64,000 bases of DNA from Lonicera japonica (taxonomy: Eukaryota > Streptophyta > Magnoliopsida > Dipsacales > Caprifoliaceae). Below the pieces are notes generated by a model. It worked only from the letters and a program-made list of their open reading frames with translations. It was not told the DNA's origin and did no database searches. The stretch lies in contig JAKCWG010000963.1 of NCBI GenBank assembly GCA_021464415.1, positions 496,001 through 560,000 of the forward strand, in the 5' to 3' direction. This document shows positions 38,148 through 49,759 of this stretch, piece by piece (position 1 is the first letter of the stretch; each line of letters starts with the position of its first letter). The position numbers and the translations under genes were made by a program.

Positions 38148-39453
38148 TGTGAACACCCCAATCCACGACTCTCGTGCGAATACTGGTTTTCTTATAAAAC
38201 GAGCATCTTGTATTAAGTGTTGAGTCGTCATGCATATAGAAGACCGTTAGGAAAGACTCCAATTCCGGCCGCGTGAGGAGTTTGATATTACCTTTATTGC
38301 CTCTTCGCTTACTAGGACGGGGATCGACCTGTGTTTCTGTGCTTTTTTGTGGGCCAGCCGCACGCTCCCAACCGTACGGCTACCTGCCAGCCGTACGGTT
38401 GGCACACCAGCCGCACGCCCCCAACCGTACGGCTACCTGCCAGCCGTACGGTTGGTACACCAGCCGCACGCCCCAGCCGCACGCCCTGCGGCTACCCCCA
38501 ACCGCACGCCCTGCGGCTACCCCCAACCGCACGCCCTACGGCTACCCCCTGCGGTTGGCCTCTTTTGGAGTGTTTTGGCGAGATTTTTGCTATAAATAGG
38601 ACCCTTGGGATCCCATTTGGGGGCATCAACACTCAATAGTGTTTTTAGTAAGTAGGAACTCTGTCAAAATCTTTAGAGAGTCATTTTAAAGAAATTCTGA
38701 GAGAGAATTTCTAGAGAGAGAAAGTTTTAGAGAGAGAAAATCTGAGAGAGAAAGTTTCAGAGAGAGAAAAAAGGAAGCAAGCAAGGCAACAAGGCCAGGC
38801 TCTTAATTCTTCTTCAGGCGCATCAGGTACGTCTTTCGACCCTCCTTAATTTTAGTACTGTATTTAATTTCACTTTTAATACAGAAAATTAGATAACTTG
38901 CAAAGAAGTTCACTGCTTTCAAAACTAGTCATTTCTAAGTTTTACAAGAAAACTAAAACTCGTTTTGACACGTTTTCAAAACAAAACAAAAAATACAAAA
39001 ATAGTTTCCAAAGAACGAAACTACGAGACTCTGATTTCATTCTACGAATGAATACGTAGGCGCTCGCAAAGCTCGAGTCTGATTTCAAAATATTGTTTTA
39101 AACTAAATTATCCGAAAAGGACTATTCTGAAAACCATTCGAACTACTTGCAAGATATCTAAAATAGGAATTAGATGCATGATCCATTAAGAGACCGAAAG
39201 GGCGAATTGGGTGCCTAACACCTTCCCAATTCGCAATGTAGTTCCCGAACCCTAGCAAAGTAAAGTTTTCAAAATAAATCTCTAGTTTCAAACGTATGAA
39301 AGATAATTCATTTTCGAATTGTCCTTCGTACAATCTTTTGTTTGTTTTCTCGTAAAACAAACTGGCGACTCTATAAAACACATTTTCAAAGAAAACTGAG
39401 AACGAGGACTCCTATTCCCTCTTATCTCGGGTTGCGGGTCCGGATTTCTCACA
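38148..39453 (+). repeat. 5' LTR of the Tat element (1306 bp)
   Basis: Runs TGTGAACACC .. TTTCTCACA. A GC-rich palindrome array lies at about 38355-38560. A TATA box GCTATAAATAGG follows (TATAAATA at 38591-38598), placing the probable transcript start near 38620. A GAGAGA-rich leader follows at 38690-38770. It is about 100 bp longer than the 3' LTR, mostly from extra array units. Confidence 0.93.
38372..38451. promoter_or_regulatory. CCGTACGG palindrome array in U3 of the 5' LTR
   Basis: CCGTACGG occurs at 38372, 38391, 38425 and 38444. Members of each pair are 19 bp apart. Related 'ccgcacgccc' and 'cctgcggcta' units continue to about 38560, ending 30 bases before the TATA box. The same 19-bp-spaced palindromes lie upstream of both antisense genes. 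Confidence 0.85.
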
Positions 39454-39454
39454 G

Positions 39455-39472
39455 TGGCGACTATGCTGGGGA
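39455..39472 (+). other. Primer binding site
   Basis: TGGCGACTATGCTGGGGA begins two bases after the LTR end. It has the TGGCGACTC.G.TGGGGA form seen in Tat-lineage elements, for which a tRNA-Arg primer has been proposed. One or two positions appear mutated. Confidence 0.7.
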
Positions 39473-40475
39473 TGTCGAGAACTAAGCTCTTGAATAATGG
39501 ATCATATATTTAATTCCTGTTATTTATTAGATATAGGTCTTGCAAGCCTTAGTCCTAGGATAACATAGAAGCGATATAGGTGGATACCCTGATGCCTTTA
39601 TTTGCTAATTATGTGAGGAAAATCTTTTTCATAATTAAAATTTTGTAAAATACTATAACAAACCATAAAGCATTGATCAATAATGAACTGCCAGATTGTT
39701 ATTTTGCACACACTCACATCTTATCATGCATTTTCGCGAGTGTGAATTTACCCTATCAACTTCGAGACCAGAGTCGTGACTAGGCCGTGGACTTGCGCGT
39801 CTGCATTAGCCAAAAGCGCCTGAGACCACTCTCCTTGGCCAAGTACTTACCGAGGTATATAGAGTGACGAGAACACTCATGTACCCGGAATGTATATCAA
39901 AAGGTCCTTACACGTACCTGCGCTCTTGAGGTATATCGTAAGACCTGCCAAATAGGAGGAGCCTTAAACCTTACCCTCTTCAGCCACGCTTGCATATAGG
40001 GGAGTCAGGTTAGAACACAAGATTTTCTGCATTGTTTTAATGACCAACAGTCGTGAGAATCTAGTGAGCGAAAGCCCTGATTCCATGAACAAAGCAACTC
40101 ATGAGGAGAGAACTTCCCGTGTTTTTAAGTAATTTTTCAGAAAACTCTTTTCAAAATGATTTTCCAAAACTATAGATAGTCAGGGAACCCATGGAATTCT
40201 ATTCCTACCCTACCGCTATACGGGGCTCTCAAGTCGTCGCCGTTGGTCTGTTTTCGATCTCACCTAAAAGAAAACTTTTGTGCGTTTATTTTCATCCCGA
40301 TCGATGTATTTCTGGATAAATTCCGGCAAGTTCCAAATGATATATTGTTGTTTTTCGGGGAAATGTGCATGATCGAATTTGTCCTTTTTTTCGGCATCAG
40401 ACATTCACCCTGGCCTCTGCGTGGGCTGGAAGAGATAGCACCGGGAGACTCATCAGACCGGACTCATCTGACAGC
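39473..40475 (+). other. 5' untranslated region of the Tat element
   Basis: About 1 kb between primer site and the likely gag start. The frames are closed and I recognise no motif beyond the packaging/leader role expected by position. Confidence 0.5.
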
Positions 40476-42791
40476 ATGGATCAGAATACTCCGAGCCGAA
40501 ATATGAACAACCAGTTCAACAACGCAGCGGATCCGCCGCCCGGTCCGTTTTACCCAAACCCGGGAATGCCTCAGAACAATACCGTTGGGGGTCAACCACT
40601 ACATCATACTCCGCCTCTTAATACCGATCCAAACTTGGCTAGCACAAGCGGAAACATGAATGCCCCGTTACCAAACCCTGAAGACATGTATCGGATGTTA
40701 ATGAACCTGAACCAAAGCATGGCCATGTTACTAAGTGACAATCAAAGCACTCGTGCCAAGTTGGACGAGTTGGCTAAAGGTCGCTTAACAGAACCACCAA
40801 GGGAAACTCCGGTTATTCCTCCACCACCACCGCCACTCTCAGTTCATACGGAAGTACCACTGCCGTTCGAACAGTTGAACCAACCCAAACATGATCCAGT
40901 TGGCAATTGGTTACACCAAGATCCTATCAATCAAGTCCCTCCACAAATGCCATCAATACACGAACCTTATCACGATCCATATTATGAACCGATAAGGAGG
41001 CCCATGAGTGTCCAAGGGGAGGGCCCCTCACCAATGGAAGGCTACCGGGGGGATAAAGACTTATCTGAACTTAAAGAACAGTTGAAGGCACTAACCCAAA
41101 AGGTCGCCGAAAGTTCAAATGATTTGACCCAGTTGCAGAGCTACAATTTGTACCCGGAGGCTCATTATCCGGTGGGTTTTAAGATGCCTTCTATTCCAAA
41201 GTTTACGGGAACTACACCACCGAAACTCCACTTAAAATCATACGTCCGTTCAATGAGAATTTATGATGTCGGGGAAGCTGAATTGGCTAATTCGTTTCAT
41301 CTTACGCTAGCCGGACCAGCCTAAAGTTGGTTTTTAAACCTTGAGAAGCACCGGGTTAGATCATGGTCAGCCATCGTCCAAGAGTTTGTGTCGTAGTACA
41401 AAACTAATGAGGAACTTAAAGTCACAAGGAAACATTTGGAGATGGCTAAGCAAAAAGAAAATGAAAGCATCAGCGAATTTGTTACGAGATGGAGAGAATT
41501 GGCAGCCCAAATGGTGGAGCGCCTAGATGAAGAGGAACAATTGGGGTTGATCGTGAAGAATCTAAAACCCGAGATTCGAACTCAAATGGGTCATCAGTTC
41601 TTTAGCAGGTTCAAGGCTCTACTACACGTTGGCAACGAAATTGAGGAGGACCTGGCCAAACAGGCTGAAATCAAGAAGTCTGCCTCTCAATACAAGAAGA
41701 CTTCTACGTCCGCTGTCAATCAAGTAACATCTTATGGGTCTTATGGCAGAGGATATTCCAACAACTCCTATGGTCAGAACTCTGTGAAAAACATTGGGGA
41801 TTACCCTGCACCGGGGTATCGCAACAACAGCAACAACAACCCCAGGACATTTGATCAGAATCGCTCACGTGATCGACATTTTTCACAATTGCCAAGACCG
41901 TTGGGGAAGGTTTTCGAACAACTGAAAGAAGCTGGGATTATGTATCCCATGAATCCGAGGCCACTACCACAACAGATACTGCCTCATTGGAACATGAATG
42001 AGCGATGCGAATATCACCAAGGGTTCGGGCACACTACTGATAGTTGTATGGCTCTACGGCATGCCATCCAAAACCTGATCGATAGTAAGAGAATCCCAGA
42101 TCCGTCAGCCCCGAATGTTGCCAGGAATCCCCTTCCTAATCACCGAATCAACGCTATCGAGGAGGATTTAGATTTACCAGATCCTGTATTCTTGATCAAA
42201 CCTGCCTTGAGTATAGAAAATGTTGAAGTGTTGAAATTTGGCTGTTTAAAGCCTTCACCCACAATCATCGAATGCATTCCGCCAAAGTCCCAGAAAACTG
42301 CCGAAAAAATCGAAGATGAAACCTTATTGGGGCTATGTATTGATGAAACTTGCACCGCGCAGTCACAAGAGATATTCAGCCCAAAGGTTAGGGGCTGGAT
42401 GAAACAAATGAAGTTTATACCTGGTCTTGGACTTGGCAAACAGAATCAAGGAATCTCCCACTTTCCACAGCTTGGAGGCAACCCGAGGCGACAAGGGCTC
42501 AGATATAACCGAGGGAAAGCAGTAAAAAGGGACACCCATCAAAATGCACATTCCTCACAAATAAACATGATCACTTTTGATTGGAGTAAAGTTTCGCAAG
42601 TCGAGAAAAAGTTGCCTCCAACTCCAGTTGAAATAACTCAAAGAGCAAATGACCCAGTTGCAACGTGGGTCCAACAGTTGACCCGTTCTGGTAGAGTTTA
42701 CCAACCACCGAGTGCCAAGCCACTTACTGATGACACTACTCCCAAGGAACCGACAAAAGATCCAGAAGAAGGCGCGTTGTTGAACAGTTGA
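40476..42791 (+). pseudogene. gag: gag of the Tat element, interrupted
   Basis: The likely start is the ATG at 40476 (MDQNTPSRN); an in-frame ATG lies further up at 40365. A proline-rich N-terminus and a Gln/Leu-rich coiled stretch (about 41065-41140) precede the capsid-type retrotransposon gag domain (PSIPKFTGTTPP .. SISEFVTRWRELAAQM). Next comes a zinc-knuckle-like CEYHQGFGHTTDSC at about 42007, with a CHHC spacing. A glycine-rich stretch with MKFIPGLGLGK follows near 42410, which resembles a G-patch. In-frame stops are TAA at 41322-41324 and TAG at 41394-41396. Reading shifts by one frame near 42760, before the protease frame. Gag packages the element RNA in cytoplasmic particles; this copy could not make it whole. 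Confidence 0.85.
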
Positions 42792-44026
42792 AGAAAACAC
42801 AAGCCCAAATCTCAATTTGGGGACTCTTAGTGGCATCCAAGCCACATCGGATGGCACTGATGAAGATGTTAGACGAATCGGTTGTTCCTCTGGAATCCAC
42901 CCTGAATGAGTTAACAGCGATGATCGCTTCAATGGGGATACAAAAACAAGTACTTGGGTTTTCAGATGAAGATCTGTCACCGCTCGGTCGAGACCATAAC
43001 CAAGCTCTGCATATCACCGTCGTAGCTTGCGTGATGTCTATACCTTATGTTCTTGTGGATAACGGTTCTACGATTAATGTGTGCCCCTTGAAAACCGCGG
43101 TTCGTTTGGGTATCGACTTAACTACGTTGGAAGAATCACCGGTCACAGTTCGGGCATACGACAATACCAAGCGAGAAGTATTGGGTTCCGTCATGTTGAG
43201 CATGCAAATAGGGCCGGCCACGTTTACCACTGAGTTCCAAGTCATTAACATTCCATCAAGCTTCAATTTGTTATTAGGACGAGTTTGGCTGCACGAGGTT
43301 GGGGCACTCCCTTCCTCACTTCATCAAAAAATGAAAATACCTTTCAACGGAGACATCATCATTGTTAAAGGCGATCCTGAAAGAACAATAACGCCGAAAA
43401 ACTCACCCGTATTAGGAATCGGGAGACAAGATGTCCAACTCGGGGGATTTTCGTATGAACCGAAGGTACAAACTCTTACCACACAGACCGCGAATTATCT
43501 GCCCCCCGATGACATGGCAACAATGAAGGCGCAAGTGATACAGATGATGAGGAAAATGAAATTCTTACCAGGAATTGGTTTAGGTAAATATAAAGCAGGC
43601 ATTGCACAGATGTTTGAACCATACCAACAACCAAGGCCTCTTGCTGGTTTGGGATATACGGGAGATAATAACTGCACAAAGAACACTATATTCACGGATA
43701 GATCATTGAATGGATGGTTCATTAAAGAGGGTGAAGACTTTCCCTACTGCGGGTTTTAAGAGCCATGGTTAAACGAAGAGGGAAAGCGACAGCCGGGATT
43801 AGAAATCTTTTTCGAAGAAGACTTGTATATCAGTGAAGGATTTACTCACACTTTCTCATCAAAGCTAAAGATAACCAAGCCACCTGCCGAGCCACTGGAA
43901 GAAGAATATATGTTGGGTAACATGTTTGAGGTTATGACAATTGAGGAAGACTATCTCGGGGATCCTGTGCATCTTATACGCCCTATCGAAGGAAAGGAGA
44001 AGAAAAAGAAGAGAGAGGAATGTTGA
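42788..44026 (+). pseudogene. pro: Aspartic protease of the Tat element with G-patch-like tail
   Basis: The frame differs from gag and pol. The catalytic motif is VLVDNGS at about 43050, in the D-N-G-S form common in this lineage, with the downstream LLLGRVWLH flap/helix motif at about 43270. A glycine-rich G-patch-like segment (MKFLPGIGLGKYKAGI) follows at about 43555, clearly related to the one at the end of gag. A TAA at 43757-43759 interrupts the frame; the same frame then stays open to 44026. The protease cuts the Gag-Pol polyprotein in family members. Confidence 0.82.
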
Positions 44027-47000
44027 TAGAAATGTACAAAAGTTAGAATGTATGTTATCTATGCCAAATGATGTTTCTATCAATAAAATTGACAATCTTT
44101 TCCCCTACTTTGATTCTTGTGATGTTGAAGTTATGAATGAGAATCTAAATGATGAACAAAGAATACAACCTATTGAAGGGGACACGGTCACAATAAATTT
44201 TGGAACAACCGATGATAAAAAAGAGATAAAAATTGGGGCCGAATTGAGCCATGATGAAAAAACAAGCTTAGAAAATTTGTTGAAAGAGTTTGTTAATGTG
44301 TTCGCTTGGTCATACGCTGATATGCCGGGTTTAGATGCCGACATTGTGATGCATTAAATACACACTAAACCTGAATGCAAACCTGTCAAGCAAAAGTTAA
44401 GAAAATTAATACCTGAGTGGTCGCTCAAAGTAAAAGAAGAAGTCACAAAACAATTGGATGTCGGATTCATACGGGTTGTTGAATACCCTACTTGGTTGGC
44501 CAATATAGTGCCAGTACCAAAAGCCAACGGCAAAGTACGGGTTTGTGTCGATTATCGCAATTTAAATGCTGCATGCCCAAAAGATGACTTTCCACTGCCA
44601 AACATTGATCTCATTGTCGACAACATTGCAAATCATGCTTTAAAATCATTCGTCGATGGATTTGCCGGGTATAATCAAATTAAAATGCATCCTGACCATC
44701 AGGAAAAGACGGCCTTTATCACACCATGGGGTACTTATTGTTACACCGTCATGCCATTTGGGTTGAAAAATGCCGGGGCCACATATCAGCGGGCCGCAAC
44801 TACTCTGTTCCATGATATGATTCATAAGGAAGTAGAAGTATATGTCGACGACATGATCATCAAATCCTTAGACCGGGCAAGTCATGTGGAAACTCTTTGA
44901 GTCTTCTTTGAACGGCTTATGCAATTTCAAATGCGTTTGAATCCTCAGAAATGTGTATTCGGGGTCACCAAGGGCAAGATGCTGGGATGTATAGTTAGCA
45001 GAAAGGGAATCGAGGTTGATCCAGCAAAGGTTAAAGCTATTCAGGAAATGCCAGCCCCCAAAACCGAAAAGGAAATACGGGGTTTCCTCGGGAGATTACA
45101 GTTCATCAGCAGGTTCATTTCACAGTTGACTCGAACATGTGAACCGATTTTTAAGCTACTCCAAAAGAGCTCGGATGGGCAATGGAACGAACAATGCCGA
45201 GAAGCATTTGATAAGATTAAACAATATTTGGCCAAACCGCCAGTCTTGGCGCCTCCCCAAGTAGGCATTCCATTAATATTATACATGTCGGTCAATGACT
45301 CATCAGTTGGGGCAATGTTAGCGCAACATTTGTTGAAAACAAGAACTGAACAAGCAATATACTACCTCAGCAAAAAGTTTTCTCCAGGAGAACAAAACTA
45401 TACGGCTTTAGAGAAATCGTGTGCCTCGTTGGTTTGGGCTACCCAGAAATTACGACATTATATGTTGGTCTTTTCCGTGATCTTAATTTCCCGCTTGGAT
45501 CCCTTGCGATACTTGTTCGAAAAGCCAGTGTTGACTAATCGAATGGCTAAATGGGTGTCTCTACTTTTAGAGTTCGACATTTCCTATGTAACTCAAAAGG
45601 CGATCAAAGGACAAATCATAGCAGACCACCTAGCAAGTAATCCTATCTTTGATGCTGACTTACAAGACTTTGGGTTTCCTGATGAAGGTATCATGGAAAT
45701 TACGAAAGATGATGAATGGAAAATGTACTTTGACGGGGCTTGCAACCGTAATGGGAATGGAATCGGGATCTTGTTAATTTCTCCAGATCAAACCCATGCC
45801 CCTATGTCTTTTCGCCTGGAATTTCCTTGCACTAACAATATCGCGGAATACGAAGCATGCATTGTTGGATTAGAAATCGCTTTGCAGAAAGGGGTTCGCA
45901 AAATTCACGTGTTTGGAGACTCAGCTCTCATTATCCACCAGATTTTGAAAAAATGGAAGATCAAAAAAGAAAAAGTTGTTCCCTTCTTAGCCCAACTTGA
46001 AGAAACTTCTGAGAAATTTGACTGTATTGAATTCTTCTACATCCCGAGAACACAGAACAATTTTGCTGATGCCTTAGCTACACTGGCCTCGATGATTGAA
46101 ATCCCGAGGGAGAAAGAAGAAATTCACATCCAGATTCAGAAACGGATAAATCCGGTATTTTACCTATCACTCGATGTTGAACGGGGAAATGAGATCGATC
46201 AGAATGTTTGGTATTACGATATCTGGCAATTACTCAAGCATAATGAATACCTATCAAATACTGACAAAACCACTCGAATTACGCTTCGTCGCCTTGCATC
46301 CCGGTTTATCATTTGCGCGGGAAAATTATACCGAAGGAATGATGACGGAATACACCTTCAATGTCTCGATGAAGAAAGGTCCCGAGTAATGATGGAACAA
46401 ATCCACAGCGGAGAGTGCGGTCCACATATGAGCGGTCATACATTGGCACGAAAGATAGTTCGTCAAGGGTATTATCGGTTGACAATGCAGAAAGATTGTT
46501 TTGAATACGTCAAAGGATGTCACCAATGCCAAATATACGCCAAGGCGCAGAAGCTTCCACCAAAAGAATTGTATCCCATGACATCTCCTTGGCCGTTTTC
46601 CATCTAGGGTATTGACATAATTGGTAAGATTTCGCCTAAAGGAAGCAATGGGCATGAATACATCCTAGTAGCTATCGACTATTTCACCAAATGGGTTGAG
46701 GTCGAGTCTTACAAAGATTTGAATGCCAAGAAAGTAGCACAATTCATCCGACACAACATCATATGCCGATACGGGGTACCACATGAGATAATATCTGATA
46801 ATGGGACACATTTTGAGGGTGAAGCCAATGGGATCATGGAAGAATATGGAATCAAACGCCACAAATCTTCCCCATACCGCCCACAAACTAATGGGGCCGT
46901 TGAAGCCGCCAACAAGAATTTAAAGAATATCATTAGCAAAATGGTCAAGTCTGGTAGAGATTGGCCTGAAAGTCTCCCGTACGCACTTTGGGGATATCGA

Positions 47001-47453
47001 ACTACTGAAAGGGTCTCTACAGGGTCAACACCTTTCTCCCTTACATACGGCATGGAAGCGGTTTTACCAGTGGAAATGGAAATACCTTCTTTACGGGTTG
47101 TCTTGGAAAATCAAGTCACTGAGAGTGATTGGGTGAAGGCTCGGTATGAGGAGCTGGCAATGATTGATGAAAATCGATTGAGGGCTTCATATCAACATCA
47201 AGGATATCAAAAACGTGTTGCAAAAGCCTTTAATAAAAAGATCCGAGACAGAAGCATTATAGTTGGAGACTTAGTCCTCAAAGAAATCTGTGAACTAGCC
47301 CGAGACCCACGAGGAAAATTCTCACCAAAATGGACAGGCCCTTACATTGTCACTAAAATCTTATCCGGGGGAGCCGTTCTCCTTACCGACATTGATGGCC
47401 AAGAGTTAAACTTACCAGTCAATCTCGACCGATTGAAGAAGTACTATCAGTAA
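43941..47453 (+). pseudogene. pol: pol: reverse transcriptase, two RNase H domains, integrase, interrupted
   Basis: One frame throughout, broken by TAA 44355-44357, TGA 44898-44900 and TAG 46605-46607. The reverse transcriptase shows VPVPKANGKVRVCVDYR, FVDGFAGYNQI and the catalytic YVDDM near 44850. An RNase H with LSKKFSPGEQNYT (about 45370) follows. A second, archaeal-type RNase H then appears: YFDGACNRNG (45727), NIAEYEACI and FGDSALI (45915). Integrase has the zinc-binding HSGECGPH..CHQCQ (46410-46530), then the DDE residues in GIDIIG, SDNGTHF (46797) and an E in NGAVEAANK (46895). It ends with a WTGPYIV GPY/F module and no chromodomain. The double RNase H places it in Tat. The frame closes at 47453. 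Confidence 0.9.
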
Positions 47454-47747
47454 AATTGTATACATGAACTACGAAGACCTGCGCCCAAAAAAAAAAAAAA
47501 GAAGAAGTTATTATCTGGGGAAACGTAGGCAGCCTGAATATCAGGCCCGGTCTATTCATTGTAATAAAATTCATCCATTTGAAAGCAAAGAAGGGGACAG
47601 AAAGAGATTTTCCATATAATCAAAGCCAAGCTACTACATACTTTCCATGAAAACAAAACCTACATACATCAAGCTCCTACATACTTCTACTACAGATCCA
47701 TCTACCTACATACATAGAAGCAGTATACCAAACCTAACCTAAAGCCA
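47454..47747. other. Spacer between pol and the first antisense gene
   Basis: About 290 bp separate the convergent 3' ends of pol (plus) and the minus-strand gene. It holds an A-run at 47488-47500 and 'acatac'-rich sequence, and no ORF. Probable site of both 3' ends. Confidence 0.5.
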
Positions 47748-48980
47748 TCAATCGTCCGCAGAATATAAGATCCTCTCTCGCTCCATGGTATGATAGGAAG
47801 CGAGAACTGTCTCATCTGTCACTCGGGAATCCGCAAACCGGAACCATCTCATCATCATAGGCTCATGCTCAATGGTCTGTCGAACCCGACGCCAGATATG
47901 CAACACGACATCAGACCGAGTCGCCCGGGTAATGCCAACCTCTCCTGCACGAAATCGTCGAACGTAGCGGGTAGACCACAAGCTTTGCAGCGTCGTCTCC
48001 AATCTCGGGGTGACGGGAAGAGCCACCGAAGAGAAATCTCTCAGTGGAAGGGGTATACTCAGAGAAACATCAAACTGTCTCGTTAGCCGCCCGGGTATAT
48101 AAAACGATGTCTCCCTCAAACCGCGAAATCGAAGGTAGTTTTGCCCACCCATGCTCGTAATCATAGTCCTCATACGCCACCATGGAACCTCCCAACGAAT
48201 CGAAGAAGAGGACTCAGAAAAACGGACAGCCCAATCATATGATGATAAACGATGAATCCGGGCGTAATCAGGACGCTGGAAGAAGTGCCGAGAGTCCCAG
48301 GGAAGCCGAGTCTCCAGATACCGAAATCTCTCAGTAACCCACATGTATAACAGATAGGGGCTACCCCGAAAGTGACTAAGTTGGCACTAAACCACGACAT
48401 CTAGACCATTCAGTGTCTCCGCCAGTAAGATGGGAGTCACCAAATGGTCGCATCTAGCCTCAGACACCACCCGAATAATCAAAGGATCGACCATGATAGC
48501 ATCATCAGTAATTAGAAGCATCTGAGAAAAAGCAAAGATCATACAGGCAGCAGTCCGACCTGAAAAATAAGCCGGATCATCGCCATGCTGCATGAAGAAA
48601 TCAGCCAGGCGACGTAAGTGGAGTCGTCCATCTACGATCATGGGCCGGCACTCACTCTCCCGCAAACCCAAAAACTCTGCTAGCATGACCCGAGGACTCC
48701 TAGAATCCCGCAAAGATGCCAACGGCCATGAGAGGTCCTGGCGCATCAGTAAAGTGAACTCCTCGATCGTCGGGTAGAGCTCGTCTAACCCGATACGGAA
48801 GCAATGATCCTCAACATCCCAGAACTCAGTAAGACCAAGCAAGAAAGAGAAATTGATATCATGCGAACACCAACGGTGAAGGTGGCTCGGGTCGCCCCAA
48901 TTGAGACCGCAATCAGCCTCGGCTAAGGATACAAAATCAGTCAGAAGGGAGAAAGAATCGTGGGCATGAAAAGTGGACAT
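47748..48980 (-). pseudogene. Antisense gene 1: DUF7745-like protein, one internal stop
   Basis: A single open exon on the minus strand, 48980 to 47748, about 410 codons, broken by one in-frame TAG at 48387-48389. The N-terminal part has LTEFWDVEDHCFRIG followed by ELYPTIEEFTLLM. Later come LADFF, AACMIFAFSQMLLI and an ILAET-like VTPILLAETL. This order is what I recall for DUF7745 plant proteins, which occur as extra ORFs in Tat-type elements and are related in style to plant mobile domain proteins. The C-terminal half after the stop contains LLYMWVTERFRY. Function is unknown. It has its own upstream palindrome array and TATA box at 49067-49177. No introns are visible. Confidence 0.75.
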
Positions 48981-49066
48981 GATGATAGAGCAAGAAGAGT
49001 TGTTTTAGGCTAGAAGGGTAGAGTGAATAGTGATCTGGATGAGAAAAAAAGGACAAATTCGCGCCC

Positions 49067-49177
49067 TTTTTATAGCACAACTGCACAGGCCAACCGCATG
49101 GCTGGAGGCCAACCGCACGGTTGGCACCCAATCGTACGGCTGGCTTCCAACCGTACGGTTGCCTCCCAACCGTACGG
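49067..49177 (-). promoter_or_regulatory. Promoter-like module of antisense gene 1
   Basis: Five units on an exact 19-bp pitch have cores at 49094 (CCGCATGG), 49113 (CCGCACGG), 49132 (TCGTACGG), 49151 and 49170 (both CCGTACGG). They are followed on the minus strand by TATAAAAA at 49067-49074 and the ATG at 48980, a leader of roughly 60 bases. The layout is the same as in the LTR. Confidence 0.75.
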
Positions 49178-49759
49178 CTCCCCCTTCCGGGTGGGGCGTG
49201 CGGTTGGCTCTTCCCCTTGGTCAAAAATCTTTGTTTTTTCAAAAATCTTCTTCACAATACATTATGATATGAATATTGCCAGACTCTATTCAGGAAGAAC
49301 GATCCATCATTGCATGCATATAAATTTAATATTCACTTGCCAACACGCGTACTTGACCATTTTTGTAATTAAATTCAGCCAATCTTAACGATTCTTTCAC
49401 ATACATTCATGATACGTTCGCCAATGTATATACTTGATTACTTTCATTTTCAAACAAACTCATAATGTTTTTTGCCAACATATGTTATATGACCATTTCT
49501 TACAAACACATTCACAACAATTTTCTGACATTCACATAACATCACACGCAAACATGTCTTATCCAAAAACACAACTTTTTTATTTCATAAAATAAATTAA
49601 CCACACTGATAAAACAACGTTTTTCTAAAACAAACATACTTAAATTAAACCACTAAATCAACAAAGTCTAAATTAACCAAAACATATTTAAATTAACTAC
49701 TTAAATTAAAATGTTTTTTCTAAATAAAAATCCTAACAAAACATCGAACCATCATATCA
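49178..49759. other. AT-rich spacer between the two antisense genes
   Basis: About 580 bp, very AT-rich from 49250 on, with no ORF. It presumably holds the 3' end of antisense gene 2 and any distal promoter of gene 1. Confidence 0.5.

Noticed and set aside
38273..38639. Three overlapping Pro/Ala/Arg-rich frames in the 5' LTR
   Set aside because: They are readings of the GC-rich palindrome array in U3, lie upstream of the TATA box, and change with array length between the two LTRs.
42750..44030. Programmed ribosomal frameshifts around the protease
   Set aside because: The protease frame differs from gag and pol, but I see no clear slippery site plus structure, and this copy is full of other damage; indels are more likely.
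49094..49177. CRISPR-like repeat array
   Set aside because: Units are 19 bp apart with 3-bp spacers and lie in a plant retrotransposon promoter; there is no spacer diversity.
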